Origin: Dugong dugon
Taxonomy: Eukaryota > Chordata > Mammalia > Sirenia > Dugongidae
Assembly: GCA_030035585.1 (NCBI GenBank)
Contig: CM057462.1
Span: forward strand, 142,254,734 to 142,318,733
Reading direction: 5' to 3'
Length of the DNA: 64,000 bases
Of the stretch, positions 34,174 through 45,664 are shown one piece after another. The number at the start of each line of letters is the position of its first letter. The first letter of the stretch is position 1. The notes beneath the pieces were generated by a model. It did no database searches. It was not told the DNA's origin and saw only the letters and a program-made list of their open reading frames with translations. The translations under genes were made by a program, and so were the position numbers.

Positions 34174-36797
34174 GTACTAAAAGGGATCCTTGGAAGCAGT
34201 CTCTAAGGATGATATTCTGAAGGTGGGTCACTTGCTGGCAGGATGGCAATAAGGACCCTAATAATGTAGTTGGAATATCACAGTACTTAGAATATTGTAG
34301 CGGTGTGACTGCTAAGGCTTTCATCACTAATGAACAGGAACAGGTTACTTGTGAAAGGGGATTCTACAGCTGGTGCAATGTCTCTAATGTTTGCGAGGTA
34401 TGATGTAAATAGTAATTATAAGCATTAGAATTTGATGTTGTTGCTAAGTGCCACTGATATATTGAAAAGAGAATATCAATATAACTGCCACATGGGGGAG
34501 GCAGAGAGCTTCCTTGACATCTCTTTTAGAGACTTACCCCTTGAAACAGGTCCCTGGGTGATACAAACGGTTTGTGCTTGACTACTAATCTGAAGGTTGG
34601 TGGTTCAAAGTCACCTAGCAGTACCATGGAAGGAAGGTGTGGTGATCTGCTTCCATAAAGATTACAGCCAAGAAAATCCTATGCAGCAGTTCTGACCTGT
34701 AACACATAGAGTATCCATGAGTTGGAATCAAGAATCAAGTTGATGGCAATGGGCTTTTTTTTAATCTCCCACAATAGAGAGCAGGCAGAGCTGACACCAG
34801 GCACAGGTCTTTTTGTAAGAGTAGAAGATCTATAAATGTTGAATTTTAGTCTAGGCAAGTCTCCTATGCCAAAGGCATAACTGTAATAAGGAAGGTGTGG
34901 GATCCTGAGACTTTAGATTGAGAAGTCTAGGTAGATACATTTGAGAACCATGAATCCTTAGGTTCACCCCTAGGCTTCAATAAGTAGCCCATTTTTCCTC
35001 CCCATATGCAGAGGCCTCAAATGAGGCAGATGCCTTAGAAAGCCATGTTTGCCCTCCTGTGGAATTGCCCTGCCCTGCCCTGCATCTTGGTCACACATAA
35101 TTAGAGAAAGAATGTGAAAATTTCTCAACTGAAACCATTATTCTAGTTAGAGAAGCATTTGAGTAAATAATATTTATGTTTAAAATGCAAAAATCACATA
35201 GGAAACCTGACCTTCATTTATTGTACTTAGTGAGAACCAAGTTAATCAGGTCAGCATTGAGCATAACCTGACTGTGAAAGTGCTTGATCTTCTAAGGGAA
35301 GAGGTGGATTATACGCCAAAGGAGCTGCAAGACCTGGCTAACGTATCAGTAGGAACAAGGAAAGTATGCCTGGGAGTGATTCTGAGAGTTCAGGATCAAA
35401 GGGGACAGACTATAAGCTGAAAAATGGAATTTTTTGATGTGGGAACATTCTTCCAAAACACAGGATTTAATACCCTGGCAAGGGGCTTGAAAAGTTGTTC
35501 TAATACACTCTTTAGTTGGCTCTTATAATCTGGGATAAATAGATAGCTCATATTAAATAAAATACAGATGCTAGAACTCCATGAGAGATGATGGAGCAAA
35601 GGATTAAAAAGCTCAAATAATTTTGGATGAAGAATAAATAAGCAGACACAGGGAATAAAAGTAAGCTACACAGGCAAGTGGCCCATGCTCCTATGTCACC
35701 CACTGCGGTTGAGCAGAAACCTCTTCCTCAGCTCACATGAATGGCCTTATGAGGCCAACTGATGGAGCAAAAAAAAAATCCCAAGCTTGGTGTATAGATG
35801 GGTCAGCTTAGTATACACATGCAAAATGAAATTGGACTGCTGCTAATGCTATAGTACCACTTAAGAATGATCCTAAAAGACTGCTGTAAGGAGAAATCTT
35901 CCCAGTGTGTAGAACTTTAGGCAGTGAAACCCATCATCTACTTTGTGTGAACTGAGAAGTCACCTGAGCTAAAATTATACATGCTAATATGACAGTGGCA
36001 GATGGCTTAGCTCATTGCTCAGAAGGCTGGAAGAAGCAAGATTAGAAAGTCAGGGATAAAAAACATCTGTGGAAGAAACACGTGGCTGGACCTATGAGAG
36101 TGGACACAAAGAATGAGAATCTTTGTCTTTCACTTTAACACTTTAATATCCACCAGAGAGCACTCACTGCAGATGAAATATTAAACAACCAAATGGATGG
36201 GATGCCTTGGCCAGTGGTTATCAACCAGCCTCCATCTTTGGCCATCCATATGCTTGCACACTGGCTTGATAAAAAGAATGGCCATGGGGCAGAGATAGAG
36301 TTGATGTGTATGAGCTCCCTTTCCTTAATGCCTATCTACAGATACTGTGGAATGTTCAATACGCCAGCAGCAGCAGAGACCAATGCTAAGCCTTTAACGT
36401 CATGCTCTCCCTCAAGGAGGGCAACCAGCCACTTGGTAACAAGTTGATTACATTAAATCTCTTCTACTGTGGAAAGGTCAACCTTTTGTCATGACTGAGA
36501 TAGACACATATTCCAGGTATGGGTTTACCTTTCTTCCCAAAATGGCTTACCTAGCACCACTTGTTCATGGATCACAGGATATCTGATTTACTGGCTTGGA
36601 ATCTCATATTTTATTGCTTTTAACCAAAAGATGAACATTATGACAAACAAGTGTGTCAACTGACACATAACCATGGAATCCTTTCGTCACACCACATAGT
36701 GCACCATTCGAAAAAGGTTTACCTGTTAGAAGATTGTAATAGCTTCCTGAAGGTTCAGTGGAGTCATCTGATCAGAACTGACTCCCTTTGAGGATAA
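34174..36797 (+). mobile_element. ERV-L-like internal region, fossil
   Basis: Remains of an old class III retroviral internal region on the + strand. The part about 35800-36450 translates into RNase H and integrase-like pieces, with weaker gag/pol-like sequence before it. It is heavily broken and two SINEs lie in or beside it (34550 and 36798). It follows the LTR at 33690-34173, so it is probably the same element. Age is likely early placental. Confidence 0.5.
34550..34763 (+). mobile_element. AfroSINE
   Basis: GTCCCTGGGTGATACAAACG head, GGTGTGGTGATCTGCTTCC middle and a T-rich tail at 34756. Confidence 0.85.
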
Positions 36798-36973
36798 AAA
36801 AAGAAAAACAAAAAAACCCTCAAATCAAGCCCATTGCTGTTGAGTCAGTTCCGACTCATAGCAACCCTACAGGACAGAGTAGAACTGCCCACTGGGGTTT
36901 CCAAGGAGTGGCTGGTGGATTCAAACTGTTGACCTTTGGTTAGCAGAGGAGCTCTTGACCACTAAGGATAGGG
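36798..36973 (-). mobile_element. AfroSINE, antisense
   Basis: A-rich antisense tail from 36798, GAGTCAGTTCCGACTCATAG, GTGGCTGGTGGATTCAAAC and an end at GATAGGGCACC. Inserted in the ERV-L-like remains. Confidence 0.85.
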
Positions 36974-37089
36974 CACCATGTTTCAGGTTGCAGGATACAG
37001 CTTATGCCAATGACCATTTTATGGTATTGTGTTGCCAATAGATAGAATACATGGTTATTCTATTAGAGGGCAGAAGTTGTCTATGGGCC

Positions 37090-37340
37090 AGAGAGACTGC
37101 CTCTGGGCCTTCCTTGCCTCTGATCTTGCCTCAAAGTGAGACCAACTTTGTGGTGCAACTCAAGCTCCAGGATGAAGCTAGTCTCTAGCTGAAACCATAT
37201 CCTTGTTAACTTTCTTCTCCAACCTTGTCATGTTTTCCTTTATTCCTTTCCTAAGAGTCTTCCTCTATAAATCACTTTCACAATTGGTTTCATAAAAGTC
37301 ACTATTATAGGCTCTGCTTTTAGAAAACCCGATTTTAGAA
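37090..37340 (+). mobile_element. LTR-like 3' fragment, fossil
   Basis: CTGAAACCATATCCTTGTTA, then TATAAATCACTTTCAC and GGCTCTGCTTTTAGAAAACC resemble the 3' end of an ERV-L/MaLR LTR. It may end the element that begins at 33690, but it does not obviously match that LTR. Confidence 0.35.
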
Positions 37341-37504
37341 TCATGTCCAAAGTGAAATCCTATCTGCATCTGGGAGGCAGAAGAACAGACTCAATGGAAG
37401 TTTTTTGTATTCTAAAGGTTCCTCTCACTACTTGGTACACGGTAGAGGGACAGTAAAAACAATTCTGTTCTTGTAGTTCCTTGGTTGTGGAAGTGAGAGC
37501 TGCT

Positions 37505-37615
37505 CTGTATCCACCTTAGTTTCATCATCTGTAAAGTTTGGGTAATAATAGTATATATGGCATATTAATCCATGTAAAAGAACTCACTATAGGGCCTGGC
37601 TTAGGGTAAGTGAAA
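37505..37615 (+). mobile_element. MIR-like fragment
   Basis: GTTTCATCATCTGTAAAG and GGGCCTGGCTTAGGGTAAG match the 3' half of MIR. Confidence 0.5.
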
Positions 37616-37616
37616 A

Positions 37617-38333
37617 ATACCCAGTTGCTATCAAGTTGATTCAACTCATGGTGACCTCATGTGTGTGAGAGTAGAACTGCGATCCATAAAATTTCCAAGG
37701 ACTGATTTTTCAGAAGTATATCACCAGGTCTCTCTTCTCCAGTGACTCTGAGGGGACTCCAACCTCCAACCTTTTGGTGAGCACCCAAGCATGTCAACTG
37801 TCTTAGTCATCTAGTGCTGCTATAACAGAAATACCACAAGTGGATGGCTTTAACAAAGAGAAACTTATTTTCTCACAGTCAAGTAGACAAGTCCAAATTT
37901 GGGGCATCAGCTCCAGGAGAAGGCTTTCTCTTTCTGTCAGCTCTGGAGAAAGGTCCTTGTGATGCATCAGTCTTCCCTTGGTCTGGGAGCATCTCAACAC
38001 AGGAACCTCAGGTCCAAAGGACGTGCTCTGCTCCTGGCACTGTTTTCTTGGTGGTATGAGGTTCCCATGTGTCTCTGCTCGCTTCTCTCTTTTATATCTC
38101 AAAATACATTGGCTTAAGACACTATCTAATCTTGTAGACCTCATCAGTATAACTACCCCAATCCATCTTATTATATCATAGTGATAGAGTTTACAACACA
38201 TAAGGAAATCACATCAGATTACAAAATGGTACACAATCATGCAATACTCGGAATCATGACCTAGCCAAGTTGACATATATTTTTGGGGGACACAATTCAA
38301 TCCATGGCATCAACTGTTTGCAGCACTCGGGGA
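37617..38333 (-). mobile_element. AfroSINE split by a solo LTR
   Basis: Antisense SINE: 37617-37798 (GTGTGTGAGAGTAGAACTGC, CCTCCAACCTTTTGGTGAGC) and 38310-38333 (TCAACTGTTTGCAGCACTCG then the GGGATTCC head). Confidence 0.88.
37799..38309 (-). mobile_element. Afrotherian MaLR-like solo LTR, fossil (copy 3)
   Basis: Reads TGTCTTAGTCATCTAGTGCT to CAATCCATGGCA on the + strand, about 511 bp, with a perfect 5-bp TSD TCAAC (37794-37798 and 38310-38314). It splits the SINE, so this LTR family was still inserting after the AfroSINE expansion. Confidence 0.88.
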
Positions 38334-38424
38334 TTCCAAGTGTACAATACAGGGTAGTTATTTTTATTATTCAATTTTTATAGCTATTAGGCACTTTCTT
38401 TTTGTAAGATGCATTATAATATTT

Positions 38425-38650
38425 CATATTAATAATAATAATAGCTAACTTTAAATGAGTGCCTATCTATGTGCTAGGTAAATTTTCTTAAAGCCTTTTG
38501 TGTATATCCACATAAACCTTTCAGTTACTCTATGTGATTGGTATTATTGACATTTATATTTTTTAGGAGGAGTCTGAGGAACAAATTAGTACATAACTTG
38601 GCCAAGTTCTCAAGCTAGTAAGCAGTGGGGATGGGACAGTAACTAAGACC
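38425..38650 (-). mobile_element. MIR-like SINE
   Basis: Antisense MIR layout: GTGCCTATCTATGTGCTAGG, then GGAGGAGTCTGAGGAACA and AGCTAGTAAGCAGTGGGGA. Confidence 0.55.
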
Positions 38651-39289
38651 CTAACCACTCGAGTACACGTAAAAGAACTAGCTGCCTCAGTGTCATTCAT
38701 TCTAATGACACCACAAACAAAATCTAAGAACTAATTTGAAATTAGATAACATTTTTTAAAGAGAAATACAATTATTTTGTGTCCCTTAAAAATATCATTC
38801 TTTTTCTGTCAGCTCTTTTTTGGGGATTATTAAACCATTTGAATAAACTATATTTGGAGAAAAAAAATCCAGTAAATACCTTTTATTTTCACTCTTTGGT
38901 TCCTATTGTGATGCAAAAGTGATTTGGATAGGGAAATATGTGACTTTTGTGTTTTATCAGAGAAAATTTGGAAACAGCTTGTGCTAAATCTGCTTATATA
39001 ATAAGTCGTTTTTTTCTATTTAGAATTTGAATGTTTTCAATTATTATTGTGAAGATTATCTTTTCAGAACTATTTTGTATTTTTGATTTGTCAGAAATTC
39101 TTTAAACAATATAGTAAAGAAAATACCTTCTTTGATTTCTGTGTCTTTTTTTGAATTGCCCCTTTTGATGATAGAAACTGTAAAGCTTATAGCTTAAATT
39201 ACACAATTCACAATACATTAGTGGTCAAGTTCAGATAATCAATGCATTTTGCTATTTCTAAATAAAGCATAAGATTGGAGGCATAATTG
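38651..39289. other. Unassigned AT-rich stretch
   Basis: No gene or repeat recognised. Confidence 0.4.
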
Positions 39290-39510
39290 TAATAATAACT
39301 TAGTGCCTGTTCCTGTCATTTTGCTAAGCACCTAACCTCCACGGTAATGCTGTGAATTAAGTATTATGATTCTTATTTTGCAAATGAGGAAACTGGGTCT
39401 CTAAGGTGCAAGGAACCAGCCACATTCACATAGCTACTAAAGGGCAGAAATGAATTTGAAACACAGGGACTAGAGCATGTGGAAGCCCATTCTCTTAGTA
39501 AATATGGTCT
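39290..39510 (-). mobile_element. MIR-like SINE
   Basis: GCAAATGAGGAAACTGGGTCT and CACATAGCTACTAAAGGGCAG are antisense MIR landmarks. Confidence 0.7.
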
Positions 39511-39790
39511 ACTATTTCCCTGAAGAGGCAAATCGAGATCATTTCAGTTTTGGAAAATGTAAGACATGAAGTAGATATATGGGGGAGTAATGGTAGAAGA
39601 AAAAATAAATACGTTCTCCGGTAGTCTTATGCTGATCAACCGGATTTCAAGAATTCAGATGAACACTTGTGATGTTTAAGAAAAACTTTTTACATTGCTT
39701 TGTTATAGGGTGTGACATTAAATGTCCAAATAACGAGTCAATTTGATTAAGAACCATCTTCCAAATTGTTTTATTATATTTTAGATTTTT

Positions 39791-40010
39791 AGAAGGAATA
39801 AAGGCAGTATGCAAAGATCATCACATAGGAATCAAACAGACCTGGGTTTGAACTGTGCTGTTTTAACTTGAGGTGATTCCTAACATGTTTGTGCCACATC
39901 TTCCCCTCCTATGAAATTAGATTAGAACTGCCTACCACATACAATAGTGGAGGAAATTAAAGCTCATAGGCCAGGTGCCTGGTAATCAGCGCTACCATCT
40001 TTATTAGCCA
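39791..40010 (+). mobile_element. MIR-like SINE, source of a local duplicate
   Basis: AATCAAACAGACCTGGGTTTG (39831) is the MIR core and GGCCAGGTGCCTGGTAATCAG (39968) the later part. Its first 130 bp recur at 42101-42230. Confidence 0.6.
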
Positions 40011-40819
40011 GATATTTGTATAGCCTTTATGAAAACCACACTCAAAAGGTTCAGCTTTTCTTTTCCTATAATAATAACATTAAGTCATACACAGTTACTA
40101 TGATCACCTAGGCAACCTGATTAAAGCAACTACTTAAAATAGTATTTATGTTATGTTAGTACCTAAGCTAAGTAAGTGATTTTAAAAAATATCAAATTAA
40201 TGGCTTTATTTAAATGCACCTGGCATTTTCCCTAGTGATAATAATCCTGGAATCAGCCCCTCTCCTACTTTTACTCCGTTAGTCTTCAGCCTCCCTTGGG
40301 GTTGTTACCGTTATGGATGTAGGCTTCCCTCAGACCACTTATTCTTTCAGTTGCTTTCTTGCATCACACATTGCCTGGATGATTTATTTATTTGGCATAT
40401 GCTAAGAGATTTTTACCCAAATTATTCACTTGGTTGTAAGAATCATTAACACAGTCGTAGTGTTATGCCATTTGCCAAAGTCTGGGAATAAAATATTTAT
40501 AGAGAGATTTTTATTCATCATCAAAGCAGTAATTTACAGATCCTCAGGTGATACAAATTGGTCATTTTTCTGAAACATACAAAATGCTCCAATATACATA
40601 TTTATTAGGCTTGAATTATATTATGCACCCACATGCCTACTATAGTGGGATATTATTGGTAAAAATAGAGCTCAATAAAACACAGCGTCTCTACAAAGCA
40701 GTGCCCGTGTCTGTAGAATTTCCTGCTGGCATTCTTTCTCTGATAATGATTTTCTTATTCAATGTTTATATATGTTGTGGCGGAGATGTACAATACATTT
40801 ACAGCCCCTAAAAATTTTC
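40011..40819. other. Unassigned stretch
   Basis: No gene recognised. The 87-codon frame at 40548-40811 lacks a domain. Confidence 0.4.
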
Positions 40820-41630
40820 TATACTGGTATAGGCTGCATAATGTCTGGTCAGGCAACGTCTCCACCGCACGTTAAGTCTGTGGTCCTGTAAGATTTATAA
40901 TAGAGTTCAGAAATCCCGATCAGAGGACAGAACAGGAGGTACTTTGCCAAGAACTGTAGATCCTACCGGTCTCTCACTAGCTCTCCTGGCCAAGTCAGTC
41001 CCAGCCCTAAGGCCACAGGGAGAGGAATTCCCAGGGCCCACCAGCTGCTGCCTGTCTCACCAGGCTCACTTCAGGCAGGAACCTCGCAGATGCCGCAGGA
41101 GCGGCGGAGCAGGATGCCCAGGGCTGCCGCTGCCCCACTCAGCCAGGGTGCCCTGCTTTTCGCGCCCTACTGTAGACCACATCTCCTCCCCAGGTGGCGG
41201 CTGCTGAGGTGTTCAGGCTGCGGTGGCGGTGGCAAGGTGAAGCAGGAAAGGCGATCTGGAGATGAGGCAGAGGAAGAGGAGGGGTGGGCAGGGCTGGAAG
41301 AGTTTAAAGCCCATCAGGGGGTGGGAAAAGGCAGGCAGGCAGGAAGGAAAGGAAGGGAGCTGGTGGTGTGCCTGAAGTGGCCAGCTGGATGGTGAATGTG
41401 CACTCCAGAGGTGGGCAGGGCGCAACCACCACGTAGGACCAGAGGCAGCAAAATCATTTTCACGGAGACCTTCGGTGCAGGGCATCGGCACGGTCTTGGG
41501 CAGGCCAGTGATCATCCTGTGTGCCTCTCTCTTGCATATAATATGGTGTGCACACAATGTCCTAATCACATAACACCCTATTTCACAGAACACATGGTGG
41601 ACGTTAAACGATGCATACCTGTATTTGCAT
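40820..41630. mobile_element. DNA-transposon-like ends around a GC-rich block
   Basis: The left part (GCATAATGTCTGGTCAGGCA, then GTGGTCCTGTAAGATTTATA) and the right part (CTAATCACATAACACCC, then GTGGACGTTAAACGATGCAT) resemble the two ends of a mammalian DNA transposon with CATAACG / GTTAARCGAYGCAT type termini, possibly hAT. I cannot name the family. Between about 40945 and 41510 lies a GC-rich block with many CpGs that is unlike the AT-rich surroundings. Open frames in it (87 and 101 codons on +, 126 on -) are biased by composition and show no transposase or other domain. It could be host or other repeat sequence carried by the element, or a separate insertion. Confidence 0.4.
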
Positions 41631-41845
41631 AACTTTACTACAGACTTCTGAGTAGTGGCTCACTGAAAATTTTTTTTTTTTGTATTAAGAAAAATAAATT
41701 TCAAAGCTTTAATTACAAAGCAATTAAAGATTATTATCTTATAAAGAGAAACTTTTTAGGGAAAACAATTTCTTTTTTGTCATGTGTGAAGGGTGTTATT
41801 TTCGGTTTGTCAAGCTGTTTAGCACCAAGTGATTTTTTTAAAATA

Positions 41846-42060
41846 AATTCATTCAACAGATATTTGTATCAATGCCATGGTAAGAATTTTGGAGTTACGT
41901 TTCACAGATCCATAAATCAGGGCCCTGACCTCAAGCAGATTAGATTCTAGAGGGAGAGCTGTACAAGACAGGACAGAATAAAACCCCAGGACAGAATCTA
42001 GAGATATAATGTGCTACAGATGAAGCAGAAATTATTGTCTGATCCAGTCAGAGGCTTCAA
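41846..42060 (+). mobile_element. L2-like old fragment
   Basis: ATTCATTCAACAGATATTTG and GGGCCCTGACCTCAAGCAGA fit antisense-type L2 3' sequence. Tentative. Confidence 0.4.
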
Positions 42061-42100
42061 GCAGAAAGAAACTTTTGAGTTTTAGATTTTTTATATTTTT

Positions 42101-42230
42101 AGAAGGAATAAAGGCAGTATGCAAAGATCATCATGTAGGAATCAAACAGACCTGGGTTTGAATTGTGCCTTTTTAACTTGAGGTGATTCCTAACATGTTT
42201 GTGCCACGTCTTCCACTCCTATAAAATTAG
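42101..42230 (+). repeat. Duplicate of the MIR-derived segment at 39791
   Basis: 130 bp aligned without gaps to 39791-39920 with about 8 differences (94% identity). It stops at AAATTAG, after which the two sites differ. Confidence 0.92.
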
Positions 42231-42589
42231 GACTTTTTCACAGTGAATGGAATTTCTAGTGGGGAGACTACTTTGGAAGGAGCCAGCATGGACTTAAGAT
42301 TTATTAAATTAATCAAATATCTGTGAAATGTTTTGAGGAAAGATTTTTATTAATTGTGGTTTTATTCACAGACTACAGCAAATGCTAGTGCAAATTCCCA
42401 CTTCACTTGCTTCTCCAATTACAGTCTATTCATGACATTTTCTAATGTAAATTATGTTTTAGTCAATAGTGATGCTAAAGAATGACGATGTATTACCAAA
42501 AAGGTAGATTGCTTGCTTTATCTGTATTCATGGTTCAGTTTATGTTCATAAACGTGGCTCACTCACTGTGGTACACTTCTTTAACTTCT

Positions 42590-42755
42590 GTGGCTTGTCT
42601 GTCTCTTCATCATTTTTTAAGACTCAGCTAGGTCATTATGCCCCAACTCCACATCATCCTGTACAAAATTAGTTTGTGTTTATAAAACACTTTTTACCCC
42701 ACAAATTTGTAGCATTTAACATTTCTTACTCCACTTGTTTATATACCAGTCCCTA
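42590..42755 (+). mobile_element. L2-like fragment
   Basis: AAGACTCAGCTAGGTCATTA, then TAGCATTTAACATTTCTTAC, fit an L2 3' region. A SINE is inserted right after it. Confidence 0.4.
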
Positions 42756-42759
42756 CACT

Positions 42760-42894
42760 AGCTGCTCCATGGGAGAGAAGAGCTGGTGATCTGCTCCTGT
42801 AAATATTACATCTTGGGAAACCTTATGGGGCTGTTCTGCTCTGCCTTTTGGGCTGGCTATGAGTCAGAATCAACTCGATGGCATACAACAACAG
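42760..42894 (+). mobile_element. AfroSINE, 5'-truncated
   Basis: GAGCTGGTGATCTGCTCCTG to CAACTCGATGGCATACAACA. Confidence 0.82.
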
Positions 42895-43117
42895 AAGGGA
42901 AATGTTCATTTTTCCCTTGACAGTATACCCCCTAAGCTTTTTGCTTATTTGAAATGTTTTCACAATTTTTTTCCCAATACATATATTTTTATACCCTTGT
43001 GTCTAACACACTTCTTACTTGGTAGCCAGTTAATAACGTCATTGTTGAATAAGTGTGTTATGCTTGTTTATCCCCTTTTGTAATCGTGTACTGTATTTTT
43101 ACACAAATAACAAAGCA

Positions 43118-43264
43118 CCTTCTACGTTTGTTTGCCAACCACGCCCTCCTTCCTCGAGGTATTTTCATAAGCATGCTGTACGAAGTTTTAGCTGTAAAAA
43201 AATTAACATAGCAAGCTTACAAAAATACCTGGGGCGGGGCAGGTTGGCAAACAAACGCAGAAGG
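43118..43264. repeat. Near-perfect foldback element
   Basis: Terminal arms 43118-43140 and 43242-43264 are 23-bp reverse complements with a single mismatch (arm core CGTTTGTTTGCCAACC). A second paired block, AGGTATTTT (43157-43165) with AAAATACCT (43222-43230), lies inside, leaving a loop of about 56 bases. Total 147 bp, GC-rich arms in AT-rich surroundings. No TA or other TSD is clear. It could be a MITE, a foldback transposon, or a structured transcript. It belongs to no family I know. Confidence 0.85.
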
Positions 43265-43324
43265 AATGCATTATATGCGTTATTCACATAAAATACCATA
43301 ATGAGAATTTTACCTATGCAGCTT

Positions 43325-43445
43325 AGTGTAGCAAAAAGAGCCTTTGAATGAGCACAAAAAGAGCTAGAAATCTAGGTTGGAGTCCCAGCTCTGTCATTAA
43401 GCAGTTATGTGACATTGGGCAAGTCTTACCTTCTTTGAGCTATAT
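43325..43445 (+). mobile_element. MIR SINE
   Basis: GAGTCCCAGCTCTGTCATTA, then TGTGACATTGGGCAAGTC, is the classic MIR core. Confidence 0.85.
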
Positions 43446-44527
43446 TATTTTTGTGTGTAAAGTCAGTAGGATAATATGCCTTTTGAAAACTTACTTTGAA
43501 AATGCAAGATTAAAAAAGTGAAAATGCTTTGTAAATTGTAAAGTACTATCTAAAAGTGAATTGCTATTTTTATATTTGCTACCAGGTTTTCTCTATGGAT
43601 GTTTATTGCCTCTATTTTTTGGCCACTAGTGTGCCATTAACTAGATTGCTGTGAGAATGATACCTCTCTAAGAAAGGAAAAAAAAAAAAAAAAAAAAAAG
43701 GCAACAAATATGTCTGCATTTAACCTCATTTTTAAATCCATAATAATCCAAGAATAACTATTTTCTCTTTTGGAAGTTTATCCAACCTAAACATCTGAAT
43801 TAAAACTTTAGAGATTTATCTCTTTCTTTATAGAAAATTCCATGCTATGAGTAATATTTTTAAAGGTATCTTGGTTTCTAGGTCAATGTGTACTCTAAAC
43901 AGGGAGCCCTGAGGAATGATTTTTATTCTGATCTTTTAAAAATATTTCAGTGAGGAGAATAATTTTCATAGATTTCTTCTTTCTGCCAAGTTTAATAGAG
44001 GTCTGCACAGCTCAATCACTTCACTAAAAGAAGCAAAAAATGTATTATCTACTGTATGCCTGCTAGTTTTTGTCAACCGTTGTTTTTTCTCTAGTGTATA
44101 CTTTTTATTTTTATTTTTTGACCAATAACTAATGGCAGAGGTGAGGAGCTGATAATATTTTAAAGATTTTAAATACAGGTTTAAAGGCATCTGCAGTAGA
44201 AGATCTTTGCTATATCTGGATGACATAGTTTTGAAGGACTTTCTCTACAATAATCCTTTCATAGTGAGGTGATGAGTTGGAAACAAGGATCTGATGTGAA
44301 AAAAATTCAGAAGAAGATACAAGAGGAAATAAAAAATTGATAAATAACAAACACTAAACCTTTGCCTGACTGGCTTGAAAGCTTACTTTTATGTAACAAT
44401 ATGTTGATACCATAGTCCTCAGGCTTTTCTCTTCTTTTTTTCCTACATTCCTTTCCCTGCATGCCAAAATCTATACTGTTTCTCATCACTGACCATTAAA
44501 AAAAAAAATAATAAGACAGAGATACCT
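43446..44527. other. Unassigned AT-rich stretch
   Basis: A 22-base A run at 43678-43699 is the only clear feature. The small antisense frames at 43966-44226 and 44307-44489 have no recognisable domain. Confidence 0.4.
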
Positions 44528-44737
44528 GTTGTCGTTATTGTTAGGTGCAGTCAAGTCAATTTCGTCTCATAGTGACCCCCTGTGACAGAATAGAACTGAC
44601 CCATAGGATATTCTAGACTGCAGTCTTTACAGAAGCCGATCACCAGGTCTTTCCTCCTCAGAGTAGTTGAGTGGTTTCGAAACACCAAAATTTTGGTTAG
44701 CAGTCCGGTGCTTAACTGTTGTGCCACCATGGCTCCT
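44528..44737 (-). mobile_element. AfroSINE, antisense (RTE-tailed form)
   Basis: GTTGTCGTTATTGTTAGGTG antisense tail shared with RTE, TCACCAGGTCTTTCCTCC middle and head at CACCATGGCTCC. Confidence 0.87.
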
Positions 44738-45250
44738 TAAGAGATAATTAAGAAGTAAATATTTAATTTGATTGATGAGAGAATGGCATCTTAAATGTTA
44801 TTCAACGTAGGAGTTACAAAACAGAGAAGTGGCAAGAAAGAAGTTAATGAGAAGTTTAGTCTTACCACTGTTCTTTCCTCAGTGAATTCTAAGAGCACGT
44901 GCTATGTAAAAAGGCTCAAATTTAAAGCACATTAGTTTAGCCCTCCTAGACAACTGCCATCACTGATTTATACTATTAAAGGATAAAACAAAGGTGATTC
45001 TAATAGTAAATAACACAAAATTTTCCCTGTTGTTTCAGATTGTCAGCAGATGCTCCAAAGACCAGTTCAGTAGGAGCAGAGTACCCTTACATAATTTAGG
45101 AAAATGCCAGATTAACTATGAAAGATATTCAGACGTTTTGAAACCAGTTCTGCAAGCCAAGGATCACCAATAGCAATAAAGGAGATGGCATAGAATGTAT
45201 TGTAGGCTTGATGAGGCTCTTGAGAGAATTTCTTTGGAGAAGAGAGTCAG
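44738..45250. other. Unassigned stretch
   Basis: No gene or named repeat seen. Confidence 0.4.
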
Positions 45251-45664
45251 TGTTTTAGTTATCTAGCACTGCTATAACAGAAATACCACAAGTGGGTGGC
45301 TTTAATAAACAGAAATTTGTCTTCTCACAGTTTATGAGGGTAGAAAACCAAATTTAGGGCGCTGGCTCTAGGGAAAGGCTTTCTGTCTCTATTGGCTCTG
45401 GAGGAAGCTCCGGTCTCTTCTGAGCTTCTGCCTCTGTGCGATCTTCGTGTGGCTTGGCCTCTCTCTTCCCCCATCTCTGCTTGCTCTCTAACTTGTTTAA
45501 TCTCTTTTCTATCTCAAAAGAGATTGATTTAAGACACATCCTACACTACTACTGTCTCATCAACATAACAAAGACAACCCATTCCCAAATGGGAGTGCAA
45601 CCACAGGCATAGAAGTTAGGATTTGCAACACATATTTTTGGGGGACACAATTCAATCCATAACA
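45251..45664 (-). mobile_element. Afrotherian MaLR-like solo LTR, fossil (copy 4)
   Basis: TGTTTTAGTTATCTAGCACT to AATCCATAACA, about 414 bp, shorter in the middle than the other copies. No clear TSD. The antisense of AATAAA-type and TATA-type signals lies in the same places as in copies 2 and 5. Confidence 0.75.

Noticed and set aside
40944-41395. Overlapping open frames in the GC-rich block as a possible host gene
   Set aside because: Stop codons are rare in GC-rich DNA by chance. The translations are Pro/Arg/Gly-biased, several frames are open at once, and there are no splice signals or recognised domains.
43055-43291. Open frame over the foldback element as a peptide gene
   Set aside because: The frame crosses both arms of the inverted repeat, and the translation has no known motif.
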